Translations under genes and position numbers: made by a program | NCBI RefSeq assembly: GCF_038019025.1 | Contig: NZ_CP150496.1 | Coordinates: 1,205,501 to 1,269,500 of the forward strand | DNA from: Polaribacter marinaquae | Lineage (GTDB): Bacteria; Bacteroidota; Bacteroidia; Flavobacteriales; Flavobacteriaceae | Reading direction: 5' to 3' | DNA: 64,000 nt | Part shown: positions 19,434 to 27,075 of the stretch, in pieces | Numbering within the stretch: position 1 is the first letter of the stretch | How the letters are laid out: each line of letters starts with the position of its first letter | Notes under the pieces: model-generated | Databases searched by the model: none | The model's input: the letters and a program-made list of their open reading frames with translations, nothing else | Told to the model about the DNA's origin: nothing

Positions 19434-19502
19434 TTTTAGCACTTTCGGTTTTTCCCAACACATAAATCCAACGCTCTAAAAACCGAAAGAGCTAAAATTT
19501 TT
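19434..19502 (+). terminator. Strong terminator between the czc and mer units
   Basis: A 20-nt arm at 19434-19453 pairs with 19478-19497 with a single mismatch, and five T follow (19498-19502). The stem includes CTTTCGGTTTTT / AAAAACCGAAAG. It separates the Fur gene from the ArsR promoter. Confidence 0.8.
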
Positions 19503-19520
19503 CCAAAATTCGTAATTATA

Positions 19521-19562
19521 TATTTAAGTATTTGCTTAAATACGTAATTAATTATATATTTG
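19521..19562 (+). promoter_or_regulatory. mer promoter with ArsR-type operator over the -33 box
   Basis: A palindrome TATTTAAG (19521-19528) / CTTAAATA (19535-19542) with 6-bp centre TATTTG resembles ArsR/SmtB operators. The centre contains TTTG (19531-19534), which lies exactly 20 nt before TATATTTG (19555-19562), matching the Bacteroidota TTTG-N20-TAnnTTTG promoter. A bound ArsR dimer would cover the -33 box, giving repression relieved by metal. The ArsR ATG follows at 19582. Confidence 0.65.
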
Positions 19563-19581
19563 CACCTATAAAACATGTCTT

Positions 19582-19953
19582 ATGAAATTAGAAATAACCT
19601 GTACAAGGGCGGAAGCCAACCATAAGCAGTTACAAAACTGTATGGAGACATTGGATAAAATGGAAGGAAGTTTTCAAAAAATGACAAAACTTTTGTCAAT
19701 TGCTGGGAACGATGTAAGGTTGAAAATTCTTTTTCTCTTAAATACTGAAAATGAACTATGTCCTTGTGATTTGGCAGATATTCTAAAAATGAGTGTGCCT
19801 GCAATCTCTCAACACATTCGTAAAATTAAGGACGCTGGAATTATCTCTTCAAGACGAGATGGTCAAACACTTTACTATTCATTAAATAGAGATGAAACAG
19901 AGATATTTAGTAGCATTTTTGAGTCTATAGAATTAATTAGAAAAACAGCTTAA
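19582..19953 (+). CDS. ArsR/SmtB-family metalloregulator of the mer operon
   Basis: 123 aa. Winged helix-turn-helix with LSIAGNDVRLKILFLL, the alpha-3 metal motif ELCPCDLADIL (Cys pair, as ELCVCDL in ArsR/CadC), recognition helix VPAISQHIRKIKDAGIISSRRDGQTLYYSL. An N-terminal Cys (ITCTR) and another (QNCM) could add ligands. First gene of the mer operon, 11 nt before the transporter. It most likely replaces MerR as the Hg(II)-responsive repressor, which is common in non-proteobacterial mer operons. Confidence 0.85.
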   Translation: MKLEITCTRAEANHKQLQNCMETLDKMEGSFQKMTKLLSIAGNDVRLKILFLLNTENELCPCDLADILKMSVPAISQHIRKIKDAGIISSRRDGQTLYYSLNRDETEIFSSIFESIELIRKTA

Positions 19954-19964
19954 TTTATAAAGAA

Positions 19965-20576
19965 ATGAAAACAGAAAAAACATCAAAAAATGCAGCATAC
20001 ACAGGTTTATTTGCTGCTGTAGCAGCATCATCTTGTTGCATACCTCCTGTTATAGCATTAATTGCTGGCGTTGGAGGAAGTGCGTCTGCCCTATCTTGGA
20101 TGGAACCTTTTAGACCTTATTTAATTGGTTTAGCTATAGTCGCAATTGGCTATGCCTGGTATAATTATTTAAAACCAAAAAACGCTGATGATTGTGGTTG
20201 TGAAGTTGATGCAAAACCAAAATGGTTTCAAACCAAAGGTTTTTTAATTGGTATTACATTGTTTGCAGCAGTTTCAATTGCTTTCCCTTATTATGCTCAT
20301 ATTTTTTATCCTGATAATAAAAAAGAAGTCATAGTAGTAAACCAATCTAATATTCAGACTTTAAAAGTTGATGTAAAAGGAATGACTTGTGTTTCATGTG
20401 AAGATCACGTTAAACACGCCGTAAATGAATTAGATGGAATTGTTAATGTAGCTGCTTCATATGAAAAAGAAAATGCAGAAATTAAGTATGACAGTACAAA
20501 AACATCCAAAGAAGATATAGAGAAAGCCATAAATGCAACGGGTTATACTGTTACCAATAAATTGAAAGATGAGTAA
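19965..20576 (+). CDS. merTP: Mercuric transport fusion protein MerTP
   Basis: 203 aa. Transmembrane part like MerT: first helix with the Cys pair ASSCCIPPVIALIAG, second helix (YLIGLAIVAIGYAWYNYL), a cytoplasmic loop with CGC (DDCGCEVD), third helix (FLIGITLFAAVSIAFPYYAHIF), then an HMA domain like MerP (VKGMTCVSCEDHVKHAVNEL). It imports Hg(II) and passes it Cys-to-Cys towards MerA. Overlaps merA by 8 nt. Confidence 0.9.
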   Translation: MKTEKTSKNAAYTGLFAAVAASSCCIPPVIALIAGVGGSASALSWMEPFRPYLIGLAIVAIGYAWYNYLKPKNADDCGCEVDAKPKWFQTKGFLIGITLFAAVSIAFPYYAHIFYPDNKKEVIVVNQSNIQTLKVDVKGMTCVSCEDHVKHAVNELDGIVNVAASYEKENAEIKYDSTKTSKEDIEKAINATGYTVTNKLKDE

Positions 20577-22266
20577 TAAAACAATAGAACTTTCCATAAC
20601 AGGAATGACCTGTAACGGTTGTTCTTCACATATTGAAAAGGACATAAAGAAAACTGTTGGGATTGTAGATAGTTCTGTTAATCATATAACAGGTAAAGGA
20701 GATTTCACAATAGATACCGACAAGATTGAAAAAGAAGAATTAATCAATGCCGTGAATAACATTGGTAATTATTCTGTAACAAATAATCTTGAAAAAGAAG
20801 ACTGTTGCTCTTCAAATTCGGACACCATAATTCAAAAAGAATCTAGCAATGAAAAGCATCAATTTGATTTAATTGTTATAGGCGGTGGTTCGGCAGCATT
20901 TTCAGCAGCAATTAAAGCTGAAGGTTTAGGGCTTAATACGCTAATGGTGAATGGTGGGCTAGATTTTGGAGGCACTTGCGTTAACGTAGGCTGTGTTCCC
21001 TCTAAAAACTTAATTAGAGCAGCAGAAACTGCATATCATGCTACTCATTCAAACTTCAAAGGTGTTAAGCCAAAAGGAGTCGATATTGATTTTAAACAAA
21101 TTATAAAAGATAAAAAAGAATTAGTTTCCGCATTACAACAACAAAAATATTTAGATGTTGTAAGTGATTTTGAAAACCTAACGATGCTTCAAGGATGGGC
21201 TGAATTTGTAAATAGAAATAGCATTATTGTTGACGGAGGTAAAAGATATACAGCGACTAATATTGTAATCGCGACAGGTGCTACTACCAATATTCCAAGA
21301 ATAGAAGGATTAAATGATGTTGGTTATTTAACGAATGTTTCTTTATTCGATTTAGAAGAAAAACCAGAGAGTCTGACCATTATGGGTGCTGGTTATATTG
21401 GTTTAGAAATAGCACAAGCTTATAGCCGATTAGGTGTAAAGGTGCGAATCATAGAATTTACAGATAGACCATTGCGTAGTCAAACCATTGATATTACAGA
21501 TGTTTTGGCAGAGCAACTGAAAAGTGAAGGTATTGAGATTTTACCAAATTTTAGAGCCTTTAAATTCGAAAAAAAAGGGAATCATACAATTATACATTGT
21601 AATTGCCCTGATGGTTCTACAACTCAAATTATTGAAAAAGGGCATATTGTTGTAGCTACTGGAACAAAACCAAATACCTCTAAACTAGGACTTAATAATA
21701 TTGACTTAAAATTAAGTGAAAAAGGACATGTTTTAGTGAATGAAAAAATGGAAACTAATATTTCCAATATTTACGCAGCAGGTGATGCAACTAATACACC
21801 ACCATTTGTTTATACCGCAGCAACAGAAGGGAATACTGCAATAAACAATGCTTTTACATTATTGAAAAGTAGTGTCGATTATTCGTCATTGCCTTGGGTA
21901 GTATTTACAGACCCTCAAATTGCAGGAGCAGGTATGGATGAGTTGGAAGCTGAAAAGGCAGGTATTCCTTTTGAAGTAAGTAAACTAGATTTAATTCATG
22001 TTCCACGTGCATTAGCAGCACAAGACACCAGAGGGTTTATTAAATTGATTCGTAATACTGAAACGGATAAATTAATAGGAGCTAGGATAATCGCCTCAGA
22101 AGGAGGAGAACTCATTCAGCAATTAAGTATGGCTATTAAATTCGGAATAACCATTAAAGATTTAGCTCAAAGTTTTTATCCGTATTTAACATTAGGAGAA
22201 GGAATCAAATTAGCAGCAATTACATTTGGAAAAGATGTTTCCAAATTAAGTTGTTGTGCTAGTTAA
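20569..22266 (+). CDS. merA: Mercury(II) reductase with N-terminal HMA domain
   Basis: 565 aa. HMA domain (residues 1-70, ITGMTCNGCSSH), FAD-binding start DLIVIGGGSAAFSAAIKA, redox-active pair in GGTCVNVGCVPSKN, NAD-binding MGAGYIGLEIAQAYSRLG, FAD segment NIYAAGDATN, dimerisation domain, and the C-terminal Cys pair KLSCCAS that presents Hg(II) to the active site of the partner subunit. Reduces Hg(II) to Hg(0) with NADPH in the cytoplasm. All key residues are present. Confidence 0.95.
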   Translation: MSNKTIELSITGMTCNGCSSHIEKDIKKTVGIVDSSVNHITGKGDFTIDTDKIEKEELINAVNNIGNYSVTNNLEKEDCCSSNSDTIIQKESSNEKHQFDLIVIGGGSAAFSAAIKAEGLGLNTLMVNGGLDFGGTCVNVGCVPSKNLIRAAETAYHATHSNFKGVKPKGVDIDFKQIIKDKKELVSALQQQKYLDVVSDFENLTMLQGWAEFVNRNSIIVDGGKRYTATNIVIATGATTNIPRIEGLNDVGYLTNVSLFDLEEKPESLTIMGAGYIGLEIAQAYSRLGVKVRIIEFTDRPLRSQTIDITDVLAEQLKSEGIEILPNFRAFKFEKKGNHTIIHCNCPDGSTTQIIEKGHIVVATGTKPNTSKLGLNNIDLKLSEKGHVLVNEKMETNISNIYAAGDATNTPPFVYTAATEGNTAINNAFTLLKSSVDYSSLPWVVFTDPQIAGAGMDELEAEKAGIPFEVSKLDLIHVPRALAAQDTRGFIKLIRNTETDKLIGARIIASEGGELIQQLSMAIKFGITIKDLAQSFYPYLTLGEGIKLAAITFGKDVSKLSCCAS

Positions 22267-22289
22267 ATAGTCAAAACATTTATACATAA

Positions 22290-22326
22290 CATAAGTTGTG
22301 GTGGTAAATAACAGTCACAACTTATG
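22290..22326 (+). terminator. Hairpin after merA
   Basis: Perfect 11-bp arms CATAAGTTGTG (22290-22300) and CACAACTTATG (22316-22326) with a 15-nt loop. The following CCTATTTAATC is only weakly T-rich, so termination may be partial, leaving the DUF2652 gene partly co-transcribed. Confidence 0.55.
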
Positions 22327-22351
22327 CCTATTTAATCAAAAAAACATCTAA

Positions 22352-22960
22352 ATGTCATTAGAAGATTATAAGACTAAATTATGTCCAACATTAATAATCA
22401 TTCCAGATATTACTGGTTTTAATGATTATATGAATAATTCTAATCTTGAGTATAGTCAAAAGGCAATTGGTGAGTTATTAGAGTCCATTTTGGATAATAA
22501 CATTCTAAATTTAAAGGTTTCAGATATTGAAGGAGATACTATTTTATTTTATAGTTATGACCTTAATAAAACTATTGATCAAATAATATATCAATGTGAA
22601 TTAATGTTTCAAAAATTTCATGATAAATTAAAAACATTTAATCCTGATAATTGCAATTGTGGTACATGTGAAAGGTTACACAATCTAACCCTAAAATTTG
22701 TGGTGCATTTTGGTAGACTTAGTTCTCTAATGTTGAAGGATTATTGTAGACTTTTTGGAAAAGATTTAAAAATAGCTCACACGTTATTAAAAAACAGCAT
22801 AGATTTTCGAGAGTATATTCTTGTTACAGATAATGTTCTAGTTAATTATAAAAGAGAAAGAAAAATTTCTATGATTAATTCTAGTTGGCAAGAAGGTAAA
22901 GAGTCAGTTACAGATATTGGAGAAATTAATTTCTTATATAAACAGTTAGAAATAACATAA
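22352..22960 (+). CDS. DUF2652 family protein
   Basis: 202 aa. Contains LCPTLIIIPDITGFNDYMNNSNLEYSQKAIGELLESI and VSDIEGDTILFY, a pattern reminiscent of class III nucleotidyl cyclases (PDITGF, then GDTxxF), with a Cys cluster NCNCGTCERL in the middle. DUF2652 proteins are frequent beside mercury and other metal genes in Bacteroidota. Whether it cyclises nucleotides is not known. It lies 85 nt after merA, beyond the hairpin. Confidence 0.8.
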   Translation: MSLEDYKTKLCPTLIIIPDITGFNDYMNNSNLEYSQKAIGELLESILDNNILNLKVSDIEGDTILFYSYDLNKTIDQIIYQCELMFQKFHDKLKTFNPDNCNCGTCERLHNLTLKFVVHFGRLSSLMLKDYCRLFGKDLKIAHTLLKNSIDFREYILVTDNVLVNYKRERKISMINSSWQEGKESVTDIGEINFLYKQLEIT

Positions 22961-23280
22961 GTTAATTATTATCTTTTACAAATTGTATAGCCCAATCTCA
23001 AGCAACCAACAGATATTTAAACTGCAAAAGGTAAAATGTAATTGGGAAATTATAAATGAAATTCAATTTCCGTATTTAAAAAGCACTGACCTTACAATAC
23101 CAAATCTAAAAGTAAGCAAAGAAATTTTATTGAAAAAAAACCAAGGCTATAACCCATACATATTTGTAATTAATCGCTACTTTTAATTTATGATGCTTAT
23201 AAACTTAGTCAAAAATTACAAAAAAAGGTGTCTTTACTAAAAGGTTAGTAAGCTTTAGGATAATAATAAGAATAGAGTAA
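22961..23280 (+). other. Non-coding gap before the zinc/cadmium ATPase
   Basis: I see no convincing gene. A TTG-started frame of 67 codons at 22983-23186 has no start context and no recognisable pattern. A small palindrome TTACTAA-AAGG-TTAGTAA (23234-23251) could be an operator or weak hairpin. The promoter elements of the ATPase gene follow at 23285. Confidence 0.4.
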
Positions 23281-23284
23281 ATAA

Positions 23285-23320
23285 TGCACTTCCATTGCAC
23301 TTAATAAAATAGCATCTTTG
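23285..23320 (+). promoter_or_regulatory. Promoter/operator with TGCAC-N6-TGCAC repeat before the zinc/cadmium ATPase
   Basis: TGCAC at 23285-23289 and 23296-23300, again 11 bp apart and in the same context (TGCACnnCCATTGCAC) as at 12975-12991, followed by CATCTTTG (23313-23320), one base off TAnnTTTG. The ATG is 17 nt further on. The shared element suggests that one metalloregulator controls both the czc unit and this ATPase. Confidence 0.55.
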
Positions 23321-23337
23321 GTGTTATAAATTTTATT

Positions 23338-25284
23338 ATGAAAAAAAAGAAACTTAATTTAAAAGACCTAAATCCAAGCTCTAATAAAGAACATAATCAC
23401 AACCATAATAATCAATCAAATAATTTCAAAGAGTATTTTCCTGCCATAATTAGTTTTACAATGCTAATAATAGGGATAGCTTTAGATTATTTTAAGGTAT
23501 TATTCTTTAATGATTGGCAACGAATTATTTGGTATGGAGTTGCTTATCTCCCTGTTGGTTTCCCTGTGGTTAAAGCAGGTTGGAAAAACATAAAAAAAGG
23601 CGATGTTTTTACTGAGTTTTTCTTAATGTCGATAGCAACAATAGGCGCATTTGTAATTGGCGAATTTCCTGAAGGTGTGGCAGTAATGCTTTTTTATGCA
23701 GTTGGAGAACTATTTCAAGCTGCAGCAGTAAATAAAGCCAAGGGTAATATCAAAGCTTTACTCGACGTTCGTCCAAAGGAAGCCTTGGTTTATCGGAATA
23801 ATGATTATGTTTCTGTTAACCCTGAAGAAGTTGAAATAGGCGAAAAAGTAAAGGTTCGTGTTGGTGAGAAAATTCCTTTAGATGGTATTTTATTATCCGA
23901 AAAAGGGTCTTTCAATACAGCAGCTTTAACTGGTGAAAGCAAGCCAGATACGATTTCAAAAAGTGAAAAAGTATTTGCCGGTAGCATTAATATGGATGGT
24001 GTAATAGAAATCGAAACTACAAAAGAATTTAAGGATAGTTCAATTTCTCGAATTCTACATATGGTGCAGAACGCAACAGCTCGTAAATCTAAAACAGAAT
24101 TATTCATTAGAAAATTTGCTCGTATCTACACTCCTATTGTGGTTTATTTGGCTATTGCGATAACATTTTTACCATACTTTTTTGTAGATGATTATGTGTT
24201 TAGAGATTGGCTATATCGTGCATTAATATTTTTAGTAATTTCCTGTCCTTGTGCCTTGGTTATTTCTATTCCTTTAGGATACTTTGGTGGTTTGGGAGCA
24301 GCTTCAAAAAATGGAATATTGTTTAAAGGCGCTTCATTTTTAGACGCTATGACCAAGATAAATACATTGATAATGGATAAAACTGGCACTGTAACAAAAG
24401 GAGTGTTTAAAATTAAAGATATTAAAGCCATTAACTGGGAGGAAAAAGAATTTATGAAATACTTAATGGCTATGGAAGAACAATCTACGCATCCTATAGC
24501 AAAAGCTATTTTAGAGTATAAAGCAGATGGTAAAGATTTTGAAGCTACCAAAGTTTCAGAAATTGCAGGTAAAGGATTAAAAGGAAACGTAAATGGCAAA
24601 CCTGTTTTAGTGGGTAATAAAGCCTTAATGACAGCAAATAATATCGAAGTTTCCAAAGAAATTGACACTATTGTAGAATCTATCGTTTTAGTGGCTATTG
24701 ATAATGCTTTTGCAGGCTATGTTGTTATTGCAGATGAATTGAAAGAAGATGCTAAAGAAACAATTTCAGCATTGCATAAAGTTGGTATTAAAAAAATAAT
24801 GATGCTTTCTGGAGACAAAGATTCCATTACCCAAAAAGTAGCAGCAGAACTAAATATTGAAAAAGCTAAAGGCGGTTTATTGCCAGAAGATAAATTGAAT
24901 GAAGTAGAAAAATTAAAACAAAATTCAGAAAATAAGATTGCTTTTATTGGTGATGGAATTAATGATGCGCCTGTTTTGGCTGCAAGTGATGTTGGTATTG
25001 CAATGGGTGGTTTAGGTAGCGATGTTGCTATTGAAACAGCAGATGTTATTATTCAAACAGATCAACCTTCAAAAGTGATAAAAGCAATTCAAATTGGTCG
25101 TTCTACAAGAAAAATTGTATGGCAAAATATTGGATTAGCATTTGGTGTAAAAGTGATTGTGTTAATTTTAGGAGCTGGTGGATTAGCTACAATGTGGGAA
25201 GCCGTTTTTGCAGATGTAGGTGTTGCGTTATTAGCTATTTTAAATGCTGTGAGATTACAGAAAATGAAATGGAGTGTGAATTAA
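23338..25284 (+). CDS. zntA: Zn/Cd/Pb-exporting P1B-type ATPase
   Basis: 648 aa. His/Asn-rich N-terminus (KEHNHNHNNQSNN) instead of an HMA domain, then the P1B core: TGES actuator loop, metal site SCPCALVISIPLGYFGG (the CPC followed by the Zn/Cd-type SIPLGYFGG), DKTGT phosphorylation site, MLSGDKDS, GDGINDAPVLAASDVGIAMG. The helix after CPC and the His-rich start indicate divalent metals rather than copper. Single-gene unit with its own promoter element and a strong terminator at 25349. Confidence 0.9.
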   Translation: MKKKKLNLKDLNPSSNKEHNHNHNNQSNNFKEYFPAIISFTMLIIGIALDYFKVLFFNDWQRIIWYGVAYLPVGFPVVKAGWKNIKKGDVFTEFFLMSIATIGAFVIGEFPEGVAVMLFYAVGELFQAAAVNKAKGNIKALLDVRPKEALVYRNNDYVSVNPEEVEIGEKVKVRVGEKIPLDGILLSEKGSFNTAALTGESKPDTISKSEKVFAGSINMDGVIEIETTKEFKDSSISRILHMVQNATARKSKTELFIRKFARIYTPIVVYLAIAITFLPYFFVDDYVFRDWLYRALIFLVISCPCALVISIPLGYFGGLGAASKNGILFKGASFLDAMTKINTLIMDKTGTVTKGVFKIKDIKAINWEEKEFMKYLMAMEEQSTHPIAKAILEYKADGKDFEATKVSEIAGKGLKGNVNGKPVLVGNKALMTANNIEVSKEIDTIVESIVLVAIDNAFAGYVVIADELKEDAKETISALHKVGIKKIMMLSGDKDSITQKVAAELNIEKAKGGLLPEDKLNEVEKLKQNSENKIAFIGDGINDAPVLAASDVGIAMGGLGSDVAIETADVIIQTDQPSKVIKAIQIGRSTRKIVWQNIGLAFGVKVIVLILGAGGLATMWEAVFADVGVALLAILNAVRLQKMKWSVN

Positions 25285-25348
25285 AAAACAACTCCATAAA
25301 TTAAATATTAATGAAATATAAATATGTGCGATAAATAAAGTGATAACT

Positions 25349-25384
25349 AAAATCATACTAATTTAGATATTAGTATGATTTTTT
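25349..25384 (+). terminator. Terminator after the zinc/cadmium ATPase
   Basis: Perfect 14-bp arms (25349-25362 and 25369-25382; core ATCATACTAAT/ATTAGTATGAT) with a 6-nt loop, running into a T-tract. It marks the end of the metal island; the mobile element begins right after. Confidence 0.8.
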
Positions 25385-25388
25385 ACAG

Positions 25389-26245
25389 ATGAAAAAAATT
25401 GAAAAAGATTGAAAAAATTGTTAAAGAATTAGACTATAATTTAGATTTTTTAGAAAAAGAAACAGAAGGAGTATTAGAAAAAGCAGAAGAAAGTATTAGA
25501 ATAACAAAAAGAGCATTAGAACAAATAAGAATACTTTTTTTTAAGGAAAAAATTAATCCCGAAAAACGAAGAGATTGGTTTTTTCAAAAGCATTAAACCT
25601 TATGTTTTTAGTAAACTAATATATTATGTCAAATTATTTAGTATAGAAAGTAAAAGACCAAGAAGTAGTAATAAATCTCAAGTAAAATACTTCAATAATC
25701 ACATAGATAGGCTTCAAAACTATTTTAATGATAATCTAGAATTTTATCATTATTTCAGAAGAGGAGCCATTTTTTTAGATGAAGAATATTTTATGAGAGG
25801 TAAAGCAGATATTAGGCTATTTCCAGACTCATTATCATTTTTTACAGATGATAAATTTTCTACGAGTCACGATACAACTGTGGCTACTATTATGGCATAT
25901 GATATGTTAATCATCTATCTAAAAAGAGAAATAGATAAACTTGAAAACAATAATAGTATGGAAACCAATTTCAATGCATTTAAAAAGCAGTCAAAACTTT
26001 TTTGGACTGGAAATAAAACCGATTTAATAGAGCTTATCTATGCACTTCATAGTTCTGGTTCCGTAAATAGTGGTACTGCAGATATTAAAGAAATGGCATC
26101 AGCTTGCGAGCAAATGTTTAATATAGACCTTGGTGATTATTATAGGACATTTTTAGAAATTCGTTCACGCAAAATTAATCAAACCAAATTCATAGATAAA
26201 CTTAAACAATCCTTAGAAAATAAGATGTTAGATTCTGATGAATAA
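25389..26245 (+). pseudogene. rteC: rteC-like regulator, disrupted by two frameshifts
   Basis: Homologous along its length to the intact RteC at 57797-58645 (shared TSHDTxxAxxxAYD and FVEL/LIELxYAL patterns). The ATG at 25389 runs into a stop after seven codons because ATTGAAAAA(G/A) is tandemly duplicated (10 bp). Removing one copy restores MKKIEKIVKELDYN. The frame changes again in a T8 tract at 25535-25542: downstream, RKKLIPKNEEIGFFKSIKPY is the expected continuation. The remaining frame to 26245 is sound. In CTnDOT, RteC activates the excision operon, so this element may be locked in place. Confidence 0.75.
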
Positions 26246-26247
26246 AT

Positions 26248-26386
26248 ACCCAAGTTGGGTGTTTTTAAGTGCAAATTATTTACATATAATTTGCACTTTT
26301 TTGTTACCAAAAAAAAATAATGAGAATAGCAATCAATGTCAATACAACGTATTAAAAATGTAGATATAAAATTACCCAAGTTGGGT
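26248..26386 (+). promoter_or_regulatory. Two identical palindromic operators upstream of the excisionase gene
   Basis: ACCCAAGTTGGGT occurs at 26248-26260 and again at 26374-26386, centres 126 bp apart (12 turns of 10.5 bp). The second lies 36 nt before a TTTG (26423-26426) that may be the -7 end of the xis promoter. Element 2 has the same layout with a different palindrome. RteC of CTnDOT is known to bind an inverted repeat upstream of the excision promoter, so these are likely RteC sites. Confidence 0.6.
26267..26302 (+). terminator. Terminator between the two operators
   Basis: Arms AAGTGCAAATTA (26267-26278) and TAATTTGCACTT (26287-26298) pair perfectly over 12 bp and are followed by TTTT. 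It ends rteC transcription before the xis promoter. Confidence 0.75.
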
Positions 26387-26494
26387 TTTACTTGTGTATA
26401 AACTTCAATAAATCATATCATATTTGCCTAACGAAAGTCAAATCGTTGGTTCACACTCACATAATAACAGAAAAATCGTGAACTAAATTAACCA

Positions 26495-26535
26495 AAAGAA
26501 GCTGCTTGAATGTGGGGGCATTCAACAGCTTCTTT
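26495..26535 (+). promoter_or_regulatory. Leader hairpin with TGGGGG loop before the excisionase gene
   Basis: AAAGAAGCT pairs with AGCTTCTTT and TTGAATG with CATTCAA, closing the loop TGGGGG (26513-26518). The hairpin ends 17 nt before the ATG. Element 2 has a hairpin with different stem bases, the same loop and the same 17-nt distance (58836-58883), which is covariation evidence for an RNA structure. Confidence 0.6.
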
Positions 26536-26552
26536 ACTAAAATTGTTAGAAA

Positions 26553-26831
26553 ATGGCAGCAACTATTATTACTACAGAAGATTTAAGAGAGTTCAAAGAA
26601 GAATTATTAGAAGACATTAAAGCAATGATTAACCATCAATCAGGTTTCGCACCTAAAAAATGGTTAAAATCTCCAGAGGTTAGAGACTTGTTAAGTATTT
26701 CTCCAGGTACATTACAAAATTTAAGAATCAATGGAACACTCCCCTATTCTAAAGTTGGTGGTGTTATTTATTACGACTACGAAGAAATTCAAAAAGTACT
26801 AGAAGAAAATCGCATTCATAACAAGTTCTAA
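26553..26831 (+). CDS. Helix-turn-helix protein, excisionase-like
   Basis: 92 aa. N-terminal acidic helix (TTEDLREFKEELLEDIKAMI) and a MerR/excisionase-type winged HTH in the second half: KKWLKSPEVRDLLSISPGTLQNLRINGTLPYSKVGGVIYYDYEEI. Nearly identical to the product at 58901-59179 (differences mainly at the N-terminus and one near the C-terminus). By position after rteC and its operators, it corresponds to the Xis-type genes of CTnDOT-like elements, which bind the att region and control integrase directionality. Confidence 0.85.
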   Translation: MAATIITTEDLREFKEELLEDIKAMINHQSGFAPKKWLKSPEVRDLLSISPGTLQNLRINGTLPYSKVGGVIYYDYEEIQKVLEENRIHNKF

Positions 26832-26894
26832 ACGTCATTGCGAACAAAGTGAAGCAATCTCATCATAAAAAAAAGGAATATATTATATATAGTC

Positions 26895-27075
26895 AGAATC
26901 TAAATCCGACCTATTTTATTTTTAGTAGAAATTCAATTTTTATGGAACTGGTGAATCCAAAGAGTTTACGGTCTGGATTCGTAAGTGTAATAAAAAGTAG
27001 AATTCAATAAAAATGAAAGTGAGTCTTGATTTTTTGAATACTTTTTGATCAAGCAAAAAAGTATTGATATAAATT
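26895..27075 (+). ncRNA. Highly conserved 181-bp intergenic block before the replication-type gene (copy 1)
   Basis: Compared with 59270-59450 there are 3 substitutions and no gaps over 181 bp, whereas the flanking genes differ at many synonymous sites. It contains GAATCC...GGATTC pairing (26953-26980), two direct AGTAGAA(A)TTCAAT motifs, and a perfect hairpin AATACTTTTT (27037-27046) / AAAAAGTATT (27056-27065) just before the ATG. Possible roles: origin of replication or transfer for the adjacent Rep-like protein, or a regulatory RNA leader. A 22-codon frame inside has two replacement changes and no silent ones, arguing against a peptide. Confidence 0.5.

Noticed and set aside
22983..23186. 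67-codon frame starting with TTG before the Zn/Cd ATPase
   Set aside because: No recognisable domain, no start context and atypical composition; may be a remnant but cannot be supported.
24192..24668. 158-codon open frame on the minus strand inside the Zn/Cd ATPase gene
   Set aside because: Antisense shadow of a clearly real gene with all P1B motifs; no start context or recognisable protein pattern.
26446..26455. GGTTCACACT also present at 34384-34393, considered as an att core
   Set aside because: Only ten bases, missing from element 2, and not at matching distances from other att-like motifs.
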